Below the pieces are notes generated by a model that saw only the letters and a list, made by a program, of their open reading frames with translations, did not search any database and had not been told where the DNA came from. From Clusia tigrina (lineage: Eukaryota; Arthropoda; Insecta; Diptera; Clusiidae): 64,000 nucleotides of DNA. The stretch lies in NCBI GenBank assembly GCA_920105625.2, contig OV050033.1:8474001-8538000 (forward strand). The letters are read 5' to 3'. Shown piece after piece: positions 1 through 55,579 of the stretch; position 1 is the first letter of the stretch, and each line of letters starts with the position of its first letter. The position numbers and the translations under genes were made by a program.

Positions 1-279
1 TCTGCCTCCCGATCAACTACTAATTTTGTGGGATTTGGTGAGTGCCATTTCAGAGACAATTGCTATCCACCGAAATGAATGGCTTTGTTTTGTAATTTCC
101 TTTAGATACTTGGTTATGACAGCTTAGAAATCCTGCCGCTCTTTGCGCTTATCATATTAAGCTTTCGCAAGGAGAGTTTGTTGCAGGTGTCGTCGCTGGA
201 CAATATTGAAGCCATTTTGGCGGACTTGTCCTCCATCAAAGTGCTGCCACTAATACAGCTGGTGCTGGCTCGTGATTGA
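1..279 (+). CDS. TBC1D19: TBC domain Rab-GAP, TBC1D19-like, C-terminal end (partial)
   Basis: This is the 3' end of a gene entering from the left edge. Exon 1-37 (frame from base 2) reads LPPDQLLILWDL and stops at a GTGAGT donor. A 68-bp intron ends in TTTAG, and exon 106-279 continues in frame as ILGYDSLEILPLFAL and so on to TGA at 277-279. The pattern DQLLILWDxxxGYDSLEILPLFA...EAILADLSSIKVLPLIQL matches what I recall of the C-terminal half of the TBC (Tre2-Bub2-Cdc16) domain of TBC1D19. TBC proteins usually stimulate GTP hydrolysis on Rab GTPases; the catalytic arginine and glutamine fingers would lie upstream, outside the window. AATAAA motifs at 301-306 and 454-459 are candidate poly(A) signals. 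The family (TBC) is secure; the TBC1D19 subfamily is my recognition without alignment. Confidence 0.82.
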
Positions 280-447
280 ACGGATCGACCCACTCCTCTG
301 GAATAAAAAGTGCCATTTAGTTAATACAAATATAATAAGTAAATGAATATGATGTGTAAATCTTGTATATAGTGATATACCATGTTGTCGCTGGTGAGAT
401 GAGACGCAAATACGAAGCCATAAAATTCTCATAAAATATATAGTTAA

Positions 448-612
448 ATGAATAATAAAGAAAAGTTGAGTATAAATGAATTATTTAGTCTTTCGTTACT
501 TGGAAGTAGACCAATTGATGTCGAAGTTGAAGACGAAGATGAGGACGATTTAATAGGAGATTATAAGGCGAAGTCCTGTAAAATAAAGTCCTGTAAAAAA
601 GGAACCTATTAA
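448..612 (+). CDS. possible 54-codon small ORF with an acidic stretch
   Basis: An ATG at 448 opens 54 codons before TAA at 610-612. The peptide is lysine-rich at both ends with a central acidic run (VEVEDEDEDDLIGDY). It sits about 170 bp after the TBC gene and overlaps a 94-bp tandem duplication, so it may be only a by-product of that repeat. There is no recognisable domain and the second repeat copy is frameshifted relative to it. An alternative is 3'UTR or plain spacer. Low confidence. Confidence 0.15.
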   Translation: MNNKEKLSINELFSLSLLGSRPIDVEVEDEDEDDLIGDYKAKSCKIKSCKKGTY

Positions 613-681
613 TGTCAAAGTTGAAGACGAAGATGAGGACGATTTAATAGGAGATTATAAGGCGAAGTCCTGTAAAATAAA
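511..681 (+). repeat. 94-bp tandem duplication (two copies)
   Basis: Copy 1 (511-587) and copy 2 (605-681) share about 75 nearly identical bases (core GAAGACGAAGATGAGGACGA, ending AAGTCCTGTAAAATAAA). A short third echo of AAGTCCTGTAAAA lies at 586-600. The near identity suggests a recent duplication. Confidence 0.85.
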
Positions 682-2348
<1,667 letters not shown>

Positions 2349-3454
2349 TTATTTTTAAGGCTTGGATGTTTCTAAACAAGCCTATCGGTACTTATATGCC
2401 TTATGTTTATAGCTTGAATATCTCTAAACGAGCTTACGGGTACATGTATATATGCACTCTGTTTGAATGCCCATCTCTAACAAAGCAACGTCCTTATCAA
2501 AATAAAATCTTTCAATAAAACTTGGCTTTTCTTATGAGATATGTTCATATCAGAGATCTGTGGAAAATGCTGCACACTTACATACCAATATATAAAAATT
2601 TGACAGAAATGGAAAGGCAAAGAGGAACATATTTGCAGGTGCTCAGAAACACTCATATCAGTGTGATCACATCAAACCTCTGATATGGCCTTGAGCTAGT
2701 GCTGTTATTTATAATATTTTTTGTATATGAATATACTTGAAATATTCTCTCTGATATGAACATAAATAAACTGAGCCCATTACAAAACTTGGTATTCTCG
2801 TCATTGTAGCAAGCATACAATCATCTCCAAGTGTTCCCCCCGTGATCTGTAATGCTTGCAACACATCAACTATAACCAGAATTTACCTCATTTACATGTT
2901 GTATTTAGGTATGCCAGTTTAATATATTTATATATAAATGCACTTTACTTTAAAGCAGTTCCTCGCAAACATACATACAAGCAGCATACAGTATCAAAAC
3001 TGCATTCATCTCTGTGAAGTATATAAATTGTATGAAGTATATGAAGCTTTTAAAGTAGGGTTTTCTGCTGACAGAAACTTTGAGGATGGATTTCTGCGGA
3101 TTGAATCTTTGAGTAATCCAAGTGTTATATTCGAGGAATCTATGAGTGATGCCACTGGTATATTCGTGGAATCAGGACACTGCTTAAATGGTACTATAAA
3201 TGATTAGAATCGTTACAATCGACAGCATGTAAAAAGTTGCACATCTCTGTGAAGCATATGAAGTGTATGAAGCTTTTTCCTCATATTTGTTTGTAATTTG
3301 TTTGCATACTTTTAGGATTACATTCAGAGTTAGCAGCCAGCTTATAAATTGGAATCGAATTATTCATTGAATCTATTATTTCTTAATATTATTACATATT
3401 GTTAATCGAATATATTAATCGAATTTAATAAAAATATATAATAATTTTAATAAT

Positions 3455-3565
3455 TAATCCAAGGAGAATGAATACTAGCCACTGAGGCTTTCGACCCGAA
3501 AACATTTTTTTAAAAGCAGCATTTTTCAGACAAAGCCCTGAACCTGCGACTCTCTGTTAATTGGC
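3455..3565 (-). mobile_element. tRNA-derived SINE remnant (copy A)
   Basis: Read on the minus strand this segment runs GAGTCGCAGGTTCAG..., then a T-rich part with GTCGAAAGCCTCAGTGGCTAGTA, the same order as the fuller SINE at 13519-13820. The B-box region (GGTTCxxATCC) is partly eroded and the A-box end is missing, so it is a truncated, old copy. Confidence 0.65.
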
Positions 3566-3639
3566 ATTTGTGTGCATTTATATTAATATATTTTTAATCG
3601 CTTGTCGACCTCAGGAAGAAATTTAATTATTAGTTTTTT

Positions 3640-3765
3640 TTAACGAGTTTAAGGTCTGAATGACAATTTTTGTAACAAGTTTAGTCTGAGTGACAAGTTT
3701 TTAACCAGTTTAAGGTCTGATTGACAAGTTTTTACGAGTTTAGTCTGAGTGACAAGTTATTTTAT
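3640..3765 (+). repeat. short tandem repeat, unit about 27-36 bp
   Basis: Four to five imperfect copies of an ACGAGTTTAAGGTCTGAxTGACAAGTTTTT-type unit. Part of a 107-codon open frame (3721-4044) overlaps it; I do not regard that frame as a gene. Confidence 0.7.
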
Positions 3766-3769
3766 TTAA

Positions 3770-4595
3770 AGATTTTTGTGTTTAAATTTTCCAATATTTC
3801 GGTGTCCCCCGGGGACCATATTCAGGGAAATTTTTGTATCTGCCATTTGAATGTAAATTACAAACCGGAGGCAACCGAAATATGGGAAAATTTCAATAAA
3901 GAAAACGATTTTGTATTAAAAAAAACCAAATTATTTATCATTGAGACTTTAAACTCGTTAAAAACTAATAATCATGTATTTAATTATGCAATAAATATAA
4001 ACATATATTCAACGTATATATTATGTATATTTCTTATACAATAAATAATAATTTACCAGAAACATAGTTAATATTTATTTTAGTTGAAAAGTTTCTTCAA
4101 TTAACATTGAAAGTTCACATAAGCGAATTAATATGATTGAGCATGTTTAACTATTTACGAAATATAAATAAATTAATAAAGAAAGTATCGCATCATTGGT
4201 CAATATTATACATTAAAGTTATTGAGGAAAATAAAATAGTATTTCTTTCAATAAATTTTCCATTTTTATTCTTCCAATTACATCAAAAAATTATCCTCAA
4301 AATAAATTAAAGCAATTGAGGAAATTTGGTGCGCTAAAAAAAAATATAATTTAAAATTTTTTAAGTTGTCAAAAATTTTTAATGAAAAAAAAATAGTTTG
4401 CATTAAAGCAAAAAAATTTTTCAGATAAATAAAATTATTTAAATTGTTTTTTAAAGAAAAAATTTTTTTTCAAAATACAGTAACGTTTTTAAATAAAAAA
4501 AACCAATAAGTTTTTCAAATAATTGAAGGCAATGTTTTTTTTTTGATACAGAATATTTTTTTTAATATTTTTTCAATTTATAAAAATATTTTCAA
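3770..4595. other. very AT-rich spacer
   Basis: Poly-A and poly-T rich sequence with no splice-consistent coding segment, RNA gene or recognisable element. Confidence 0.5.
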
Positions 4596-4597
4596 AA

Positions 4598-4775
4598 CAA
4601 TAAAAATATATTTTGAAAACAAAAAAATATATTTTGAAAACAATAAAAATATATTTTGAAAACATTAAAAATATATTTTGAAAACAAACAAAGTATATTT
4701 GGAAAACAAAAAAATATATTTTGAAAACAAAAAAATGTATTTTGAAAACAAAAAAAATATATTTTGAAAAACAAA
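4598..4775 (+). repeat. ~22-bp tandem repeat
   Basis: About eight imperfect copies of AAAAATATATTTTGAAAACA in a row. The minus-strand frame (Phe-Cys-Phe-Gln-Asn) is a repeat artefact. Confidence 0.85.
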
Positions 4776-6014
4776 CAAAAAATATTACTTTTTAAAAATA
4801 TTTTAAATTTTAGTCTAACTAAACTTTTTTTAAATGTTTTTCAAACTATAAATCAAATTTGCTTTAAATTCAACAAAAGCAATTGAAAGTAAGTAAATTT
4901 AAATTAACTTAAAAATGTTTTCTTTTATGAAAAATGTTTTTTTTATAAAAAAATATTTTTCTAAATACGTAAAATGATTGTATATAAATTTAAAGCAATA
5001 AGCATAGGAAGCAAATATATAATATAATAAAAAATTAATTATACTGGCAAAAGTAATTAGCACGTTGGTAGGAAACTGCAATAAACTCGCGTAGGATGGC
5101 AATAATCATAATTTAATTTAAAATTAAAAAAGACCCTGGAAAAAATAAACATTTGAAACATTCTTTTTAAACACATTTTTACTGCATCGAATACGAAATA
5201 CAATTTGAAAAAAAGAATACAATTCCAGAGATGTTTTCTGTTAATTTGACTAAATTTTGACCACTCACAATAAATTCAAAGTAGACTAATTGCAATGCTT
5301 GCAAATGCGTGAACAATTATTTATATAGTGTAATAAAAAACATGGAAATCGAATAAAATTAAGATCTGATCAATATTACGTTAAACTTTAAATAGTTAAT
5401 TAACAATTAAACAAAACGGAGGAGTTGACAATTTTATTGATAAGCCAGAAAATCACAAATGAGCATATCTGAGAGGAGATGTTCTGATCAATGAATCTTA
5501 TGATATATACTCGTAATAAATCTCCATTATATATACTCGTATATTTATAGAAAATTTTCATATAAAGTCAATTAATTGGTAATTATTTAATTAATTTATT
5601 TTTAATAACAAGCACACAAAAAATACGAATTTCAAAATCACTTTAAGCTTTTCACAAATATTTTCAAGTGGCAATTAGAGAAATATTATTTATAATTTTA
5701 ATTTTAACATCGAAAGAGGAGAAAAATCGTTTTTAATTTTATTTGTTCCTTTTAGTTTTTTGTTTTGTTCAGTTCTCAGTCTTTTTACAACTTCACAGGA
5801 ATGAAAACAAAAACAATAACAGAACAAATTTAAAGCATTCATTGGATAAAAGTCGACCGAAGCTCGCTTTAGTTTACATATATATAAACATATATATATA
5901 TATAAATGGATATTTCATAGTTGCGCAAAAAATTCGTGCTTCCTCTTCTGATGTGATGTCTGAAAGTCCGTGAGCTCTTTGCACTCACGGTAGTTCCAGT
6001 TTGCCGATGCGGAG
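4776..6014. other. AT-rich spacer
   Basis: Intergenic or possible distal intron of the minus-strand lipid-transfer gene. I see no gene, RNA or element, apart from a short (TA)n near 5878-5900. Base composition becomes visibly less AT-rich from about 5930 onward (see the candidate exon at 6015-6080). Confidence 0.45.
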
Positions 6015-6080
6015 TCACTGTAGTTGGAGTGTTTGCCTAGATTTCCTCTGCGAATTTGCACTTGGTTCGGTTGTGGGCTG
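6015..6080 (-). CDS. candidate final coding exon of the BLTP3 gene
   Basis: Exon 20 of the lipid-transfer gene ends in phase 0 at a strong GTAAGT donor, so a short terminal exon is expected downstream. Here the minus strand has a pyrimidine-rich CACTCCACTCCATCTGCAAAG acceptor, then 21 codons (starting QPTTEPSANSQRK) and TGA in the right phase. A longer minus frame (5915-6151) overlaps it but cannot be entered in phase 0 from exon 20. Local GC is higher than its surroundings. The alternative is read-through of exon 20 to a stop at 8607. Unproven. Confidence 0.25.
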   Translation of the reverse strand, partial: QPTTEPSANSQRKSRQTLQLQ

Positions 6081-6639
6081 CTTTGCAGATGGAGTGGAGT
6101 GGAGTGATTTGAGTTGGAGATTGTGGATTTAAGGATTGTTATTTTCGCCACAGCATTGTATGCAGTCCATGCAGTTATGCTACCTGCTGCCGTCGTTCTT
6201 TTTATTTATATTCGATGATGTCAGTTGGAACTGGAGTTGCGAAATTAAAAGTAGTGTAAGTAATATTTTAAAAGCATTCAAGTAATGGAGGGAAAATCTA
6301 GTGCTAGTGTTTGTCTGTCTGTGTTGGTGTTGGCACGCGAAACAAATGCAGAAACAACCAAATATTTAGAGATCAAAGTAGGCTATATAAGAATTAAGCA
6401 ATTAATTAAGTAGAGTAAGCTAGAAAATCTATTCACACATGAGACTGTATCAGAGATGTGCAGCGTATGCATTCATGAGGCGTTTTGGTAAATTGATTAT
6501 CCTGAAAGTATGCTACACTTTGTACACCACTTACACACTTAACGTCGAATATTTTCAAGCGACAACGGTTTACAAAGCCTTTAAATCCCTAATTCTAACG
6601 AATCGTAGATATTCTCAAGTACTATTTGCATCAGTTAGG

Positions 6640-8190
6640 AGAGTAATGACATGATGCGATCAAGCCCTTGCTCAGCCCCCTTGGTACTTCCAATCTAGTG
6701 CTGTTGTGCAAATCCAGATGTAATTGTGTTGGTGAGCATAATATTATGATGCTAGTATAATAGTCTGAAGCTGGTATAATAATCTGATGCTGGCATACTA
6801 ATCTGATGCTTACATAATAGTCTGATACTAACATGGGTTCCAGGACACATAGGCGTTATGGGGAATGAAGTCGCGGATAAACTTGCGAATAAAGGATCTG
6901 AGACCAGTTTTACTGGCCCGGAACCTGTTCTCCCTTTTGCTGCCATTAGGACCACTATTACTGATTGAGTTGCCTGTGCATAGAATCGCTAATGGGCCAC
7001 AAGAGGCTGCTTCTTGGTCGAAGGCTATGCTAACTCTTATCTCCCAATCTATGAAAAATGTGGAGCCTATTTTCAGATACCTCGAAATTAATACGTAAAA
7101 GAGTCGTGAATGTATTTACTGCACTTCCCTGATGTAATCACATCTCTTTCTGCAAAATTTCGATTGTCAATTTTAAATAGAAATATAATAAATTAAAAAG
7201 AAAAATATTGGTTTATAAGTTTTCAGCAAAGTACTCGTACGCATCTGGACTAATAATTAAAGCCAAGAGTCTAAGCCAAAAGTAAATTGAAAATAAAATT
7301 AAGGCTATCATGCTCGCTGAGTAACTATGAATTAATGACCACTTAAGTTTAGGAGAGCGTATAAAGATATAAAGTGCAGTTTAACACAGCCTTTTTAGAT
7401 AGTAGTCCTTGCACAAATTGGTGTCGTGTGTTTGCGGTGCAATATTTACCCGTAAAATTGAAACTACATGAACAATTTGTATCTAGAAAGCTATAAACAG
7501 ACCCTCTTCACATGCAGCTTATTATATCTTCAAAGTTCTTGGAACTAATTGGGTTTATGAGACTATGAAAACGAGCTTCATTTGCGGCATTTTGCAGAAC
7601 CTCTCTTCGATACAAATAAGTAAAGAATGAGAAGCAACTCTCTCACTCACCAACCGCTCACAACAACCAGTATATACAAGTTATGAGTTAGACTCGGAGG
7701 CCCCAAACCTCCAGTCTAATATTTCGCTAGCGTACCTCTATAGCGTAACTCTATAGTAGTATATTAGTCCAATGATCAATTCTTGGATGGAACAAGGATG
7801 ATCAGCTTTGAAATGGGAGGTCAAAACCAGAAAATTAGAGTCTCTAGGGGTTGCCCCCAAATACTGTCCCCACCGTTCTGAACCATTCTGTGGAATACAA
7901 AAAGGACACATCCAAGAATTGTTGAGGAAATGGGTGGATAGGAAATTCGCCGGGCAATGGACAAAAAATTAGGACAGCGTCAGGCCAAAAGACTTTTGGT
8001 CCCAGAGAGAGGAGCATCTAAAAAGCTCCTTATTCTAAATAGAGAAGACTTCCGAATCCTCACCAGGTACCTGATGGGTCACTGGACACTCAGATATCAT
8101 GTCAAAAACTTGGGAATTTCCTCCACTGATATATGCAGATCTTTACGCGTAGAATATCAAAATATAACACTAATGCTAAATGTAAAACTT
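6640..8190 (+). mobile_element. decayed non-LTR retrotransposon (LINE) fragments with RNase H remnant
   Basis: Plus-strand frame 6831-6970 reads TWVPGHIGVMGNEVADKLAN, the signature of the RNase H domain found in I/Jockey/R1-type LINEs, then hits stops. At 7957-8150 another piece carries the post-RNase H tail (RYLMGHWTLRYHVKNLGISSTD), which recurs at 29274. Just before the RNase H motif (6738-6825) about five copies of a ~20-bp TAATAGTCTGATGCTGGCAT-like unit have been inserted or expanded. Full of stops and frameshifts, so inactive. Confidence 0.75.
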
Positions 8191-8606
8191 TAAAATATAC
8201 AAAACAAAAAATTATAGAATCAAAATTCATGGAATCATAAAAAATGTGAGAGTAGAAAGTTGAAATAATTTAAACAAATAATTGTACAGAGTGGAAGAAG
8301 TAGAAAAAGTTGGTTAACAAAATTATACAATCAAAGAATAAAGTAATGCAAAAGTTGTGCACAATTAAGACGCATACTTGAAAGCAGCACTCGAACTGAC
8401 CTTTATTCCTTGCAAGTGTGTTTGCAGACTTAATTTTTAACTTGAGCGAACAGACAAAAATCAAAATGGTGAAAGTTAATATTAAACAACAGATAAAAGT
8501 CGATGCAGTTACATCGATATAGGCGGAAATAATGCACAAATATCAAATTGAAAAACGAAATACATAATTCAGAGAAGAATACTTCGGTATAATTTTGTGT
8601 GTGGTG

Positions 8607-8684
8607 TTAAAAAGATTCAATGATTCGCGTCGAATTGGTAAGAAATGAAAACGGTGCAGCGTGAGAAAGCGGAGCAGAACTTAC
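8607..8684 (-). other. read-through alternative 3' end of the BLTP3 gene
   Basis: If the donor after exon 20 were not used, translation would continue 25 codons (VSSAPLSHAAPFSFLTNS...) to TAA at 8607-8609. The donor CAG|GTAAGT is a near-perfect consensus, so splicing to a further exon seems likelier, but this retained-intron end is possible. Confidence 0.3.
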
Positions 8685-51155
<42,471 letters not shown>

Positions 51156-51769
51156 TTTTCTTCAGTAGCAATTATTTTTGTACATTTATTTTTTGTAAAT
51201 ATTGTTATTTAATTGTATTCTCTGCGTGGCATTTGTTTAAAAACTTTTACACTATCTGCATACTTAGAAAAAGAAGGTGGAGAGCGGAGAACAAAGGCAG
51301 CACAATTTTTGCTGCGTTGCAACGTTTCTGCAATGCTTTTTCCAGACTCTATTTAACACTTTTCACACTATTCATATTAACACCTTTACACTATTCATAA
51401 ATTTACGCTCGCCTGCATTATTGTAATTGGGATTTTGAACACTTTTCACTTTTTTGAGTTGGAGAATATTTAAAAATTTTCGATTTTCACAACTGAAGAA
51501 CTTTCAGCTACCGTGCCTGCCCAACCACTCTCAAACAAGCTCGGCCACCATTTGACTTGTGTGCTCGCTCGTGTGCATTGAGTATGTATTTCGTTGACAG
51601 TTCTACGTGTATTGTGTATATCGCAGCACACTGGCATACACATATTTCTTATTGGGAGTCCGTCCGTCTGTGCTCGGATATATCACGGCAGAGCAAGCGC
51701 AAAGGAAATTGCAAAATTTCTCTCTCTGTTATGACATTTATTGGTTTTGTTGTTGTCTCAAAATTATTG

Positions 51770-52215
51770 CACGTTTTGTTTTGCCTTCAAATTTGTCCAG
51801 CTGTTGAAGGCAAAAGTGCTGCCAATTCACGAACTTACCTGCACGTACGTTATAAAGAGTACCGACATGGGCTTTTATAATGCTTGACAATTATTAAGTT
51901 GGAGCTAAAATGAGGAACTCAATTATTAACTCTCAATTTGTCAAACTAAAATTAAAAGAAAGTGTAAATATAGATGAGGTTGAGTAGAATTTCTTATGCA
52001 AACGCTGGTATAATACTTGTTCTTCTCTCATAATTATTATACTTTTCTTTTGTCTTCAAATTTGTCTAGCTGCTGAAAGAAAAAGTGCTGCCAATTCACA
52101 AACTAATCTGCAGGTACTTTCTAAAGAGTACCGTTAATAGAGTCGGAGCTAAAATGAGTGCCACAATTATTGATTTAAATTGACTGAAACTCAATAGGTA
52201 TGTAAATATAGATGA
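51770..52215 (+). repeat. ~160-bp block present twice, 275 bp apart
   Basis: 51775-51930 and 52045-52215 share TTGCCTTCAAATTTGTCCAG, AAAGTGCTGCCAATTCAC and TAAAGAGTACCG...GGAGCTAAAATGAG. About 80-85% similar by eye. Confidence 0.8.
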
Positions 52216-52469
52216 GGATGAGGAAACTAATTTATTACAAGCGTATGTCAGCGATTTTTCATTTGTTATTTACATTTCTTTTCTATGAATTATTTATGCA
52301 TTTGCTGGTATAATGCTAATACTTATAAAATTAGTTTCTTATATTATAAGAGCATATTAAAGCCAAAAAAAAAACCATTTCGAAATAGTAAGTTTAGCAT
52401 ACTATGATAAATATTACAAAAATTATAGTTTACTTCTGCAATACTAAAAATAAAATTTCGTATGGGCCA

Positions 52470-52660
52470 TACATTTTTAACTCAGAGACACCTTATGAAA
52501 AACCGACCAACCTACATTTGCCATTTTTGCCATGGCGATACCCACACAATTGCCCATATTATCAATATTTGCATATCCATCAACAGAACACAAATTAACG
52601 GAGACCAAAAATCCTACTCAGAAAATTTCGCATTCAGAAAATATTAAAATAACCATAGAT
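52470..52660 (+). mobile_element. probable LINE tail remnant
   Basis: The plus frame reads MGHTFLTQRHLMKNRPTYIC, then HFCHGDTHTIAHIINIC, a C-x2-C...H...C knuckle in the setting typical of I-like LINE C-termini. It is short and frame-broken. Confidence 0.55.
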
Positions 52661-53097
52661 ATATTCAAAAAAACCAATATTTGCTATGAAATTAAATTAC
52701 AATAGATTAAATAATTAGAGCCGAAGGCTACAGTAGTTAATGCCTAGCTGTAAGTTTGATATGTTAATTTATTTATTTATTTTATTTTATTTTTAAAAAA
52801 GTTTATACACAAATAAATTTAATGCTAAACTTATTACCTAGGCAACTAACAACTAAGGTCTTCGGCCTAACTATTAATAAAATTAACTAGTATTAAACTA
52901 ATAAAAGTATATACATATATATTTTATATTTATATGCCAAAGTAAATCTGACTGTTAATTAATTATATAAATAAATGTATATGAATAAATAAACAAAAAT
53001 ACAATTTTTTTAATTTATAAAATTTCAGTATTACCAAGCGCAGGTTAAATAAAAGATTAAATATTTGACGATAGTTGATTCAGTCATTTTTGTATAT

Positions 53098-53432
53098 TAG
53101 GTTTATTCGAACTATCTAGTTCATTTGCACTTTAATTGTTTGAATTCACTTTTATAACTTAAAAACATAATATATTCATTTTAAATGCTAATGTAATACT
53201 TCACTAAACCAAATTGGAAGTCAAAGTGATTATTTGCAATGATTTTTGGGAACTATGCTAGAAGACTAATTCCTATCTATAAATTATATTATTAGGTTTG
53301 TTCGCGTCGCAAGAACTAGGAGATCTATCTGTACTGAACTGTACTCGCGTCGCAAGTTCTCTTGCACTTTTCTGTTCGCGTCGCAGAAACTTCACTTTCA
53401 GTTCATGCCTAAATGCACTGATATTTTTCGAA
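53098..53432 (-). mobile_element. repeat element copy 1 (inverted relative to 59582-59950)
   Basis: The plus strand has ATTATTAGGTTTGTTCGCGT, AACTTAAAAACATAATATAT and TTCAGTTCATGCCTAAATGC. The reverse complement of 59582-59950 gives the same order: TTCTATAACTTAAAAACA, ATATTCATTTTAAATGCTAA and TAGGTTTGTTCGTGTC. Gene-free and non-coding; the ends GGTTTGTTCG resemble a terminal motif. It also contains repeated TCGCGTCGCA words (53305-53395). Confidence 0.8.
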
Positions 53433-54048
53433 TAATAATCTACTTAATAATTAAATAATTCATTTTATATATGGCCTCTCTGGATTTTTCTGGATTTTGT
53501 TAGTAAGTGCAGTTAGAATGCATTTAATAGATGGTCGCAGGAGAAAATCAATATTTTTCTTGATCGTTTTTTACGGTCGCTAGTTTTAAGTTGTTTAGCG
53601 TTAAGTTATTTTCACCTAATTAACAAGCTAAATTTAAATAAATTGTTGTTGCTGTAAATATGTTGTGGCCGACCACCTTTTTGGTGCTCCCTGAGTGCGC
53701 TCTGGCTATGAAAAAATTTCCTTTATTCCCAATGAACACACAATGCCGCACATGTTTGCGTGCCCGGCAACCCTGTTTTTTTTGTGTAGGAAGAAGAAGC
53801 ACAGCTAACCGAAATGGGAGAGTGTTGAATGAGAGTGGTCTATTGATAATATAAAACGTCAATTTTGGATGCAGAAAAATACACACGACGATAACGAAAA
53901 TTGAAAATCTTTTAGCATTCGGAGCCAGAAATAAGCCAAACATATAAAAAGACTTTTTCTAAATAGTTATCGAAAAACGTTCGTAATAGCAACGCTGCGA
54001 ATTTTCACACAAGGTCACACCGTGTGCGCATAGTGCAGCGCAGATGAA
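53433..54048. other. upstream region of UBXN7
   Basis: Presumed promoter and 5'UTR. No TATA box is obvious. 53660-53860 is less AT-rich with overlapping short frames on both strands; none is recognisable. Confidence 0.5.
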
Positions 54049-54085
54049 ATGTCTACCCCAAGTAAGGAATTGTTGGAACGTGTGA
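54044..54085 (+). promoter_or_regulatory. overlapping upstream ORF at the UBXN7 start
   Basis: An ATG at 54044, 5 nt before the UBXN7 ATG and in another frame, opens 13 codons ending at TGA 54083-54085. Its context (C at -3) is poor, while the main ATG at 54049 has G at -3, so leaky scanning to the main start is likely. Confidence 0.4.
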
Positions 54086-55579
54086 TCGAAGTGACTGGAA
54101 GTAGCGAAGCTGAAGCACAGCATTTTCTGAGCGCATGCGCGAATGACGTGGAGGCGGCTGTTGCACTCTACTATGAACAAGGTGGCGATAGCTTTGCAGA
54201 TGCGATTGCTGAAACAGCTTCTTCCAATAATGAAGATGAGGTGCGTGCGCCTATTGCACCAGTACGAGAGCAGCTGTTGCGTCCGGAAGATGATAATTTC
54301 TTTTCCACAAGCGCGCCACCAGCACGCCTGGCCCGTGTATCGCAGCGCGTGAAGGTGTGTCCATTGCGTGATTTTGCTCGTGAGGGAGCGCTAATGGAGG
54401 AGCAGTTACAGGCCGCTTCTGCAGGCATACCATCATCTGGATCTGCTGGACATCCAGAAAATGCAGTCGGATCGTCAAATAATCATATTACGTCGAGGCA
54501 GGCGCGCTCTGCTGGTTTACTGGCGATGGCTCATGGGGCTAAACCATCTGGTGCTTCACGACTAGGCGATCTTTTCCGGCCACCGACAGATCTCGCCTAT
54601 GTTGGCTCATTCCAGTCTGTACGTGCACGTGCCTCAGACGTAAAACGCTGGTTGCTTGTGAATGTACAGAGCGATAATTTTGCTTCACAGCTTCTCAATC
54701 GTGATGTGTGGTCCGATAGGGAGATGCGCAAATTAATTCGGCGACAGTTCATGTTGTGGCAGGTTTGTACTTGTGCTTTAAGAATTTTGGCGATCATTTA
54801 TGATGTCATTGATTTAACCCTATTTCCAGATCGAATCAGATTCTAATGAAGGTCGTCGATTTGTGGCCTTCTATCACTGCCCCAAACAACCCTACGTATG
54901 TGTCATTGATCCTCGCACTGGTGAAGAAGTCTGGAAAAATGCGGACCCCAAGCAGGCTACTTTGCTATTGGAATTGAAAGAATTTCTGCGAGAGCATAAA
55001 GATTTCATACAAGAAATGGAAGAGAATGCTCCATCCACCTCGAAACGTACCACCGATCAAGCTATTGATGAAAACGAAGCCTCAACTTCCACAGCTAATG
55101 GCGCAAAACGCAACAAACTAATCGAACTCACCGAGGAGGAACAAATCGCTTTAGCCATACGAAATTCCATGCACGAAAATTCTGGCAAGCCAAAGGCCGC
55201 TTCTTTGCGTGCCATGTTCCAAGTGAACAATGACAGTAGCGATAGCAGCAGCGTTGAAGAGTTTGGAGAGGATGACTTAAAGAGCGCCTGTGAGCGTATT
55301 TCTTACGAGGAACAACTTGGCGGCTCCACAGAGGAACTAACTACACTAAAACTACGAATGCCAACAGATGAAATTGTACAGCTGCGTTGGCCTTCGGACA
55401 CCCAATTGCAAGTATTACGTATGTACATTGCACAGAAGCATGTGGATATACCCAAGACAGGCTACAAATTGATATGCGCATTTCCACGACAAACTCTTGA
55501 AGCGGAGCACGATGCATGCACGATGAAGGATTTGGGCTTGCATCCCTCCGCGAATTTGCACTTAACATTGGAGGAATAA
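54049..55579 (+). CDS. UBXN7: UBX domain-containing protein 7-like (p97/VCP adaptor)
   Basis: Two exons: 54049-54762 (238 codons, donor CAG|GTTTGT) and 54830-55579 (acceptor TTTCCAG), 487 aa, close to human UBXN7 at 489. Order of domains: UBA at ~5-45 (LLERVIEVTGSSEAEAQHFL), UAS thioredoxin-like at ~172-295 (LGDLFRPPTDLAYVGSF, KRWLLVNVQ, DPRTGEEVW), ubiquitin-interacting motif at ~339-353 (TEEEQIALAIRNSM), UBX at ~409-487 with the p97-binding FPR loop (456-458, ICAFPRQTL). UBXN7 links p97/VCP to cullin-RING ligases and ubiquitylated clients in cytosol and nucleus. AATAAA at 55612-55617 is the likely poly(A) signal. Adjacent genes are ITPase (+) and, head to head, BLTP3. The Drosophila counterpart is, I believe, CG8892. 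Confidence 0.95.

Larger units (their letters stand above)
51156..53097. other. intergenic region between BLTP3 and UBXN7 (head to head)
   Basis: Contains the BLTP3 promoter side (51156-51560), a duplicated block and a short LINE-like tail. 52660-53090 is AT-rich without recognisable features. Confidence 0.6.

Noticed and set aside
3721..4044. 107-codon plus frame
   Set aside because: Begins inside a tandem repeat and has AT-driven composition; no homologue recognised.
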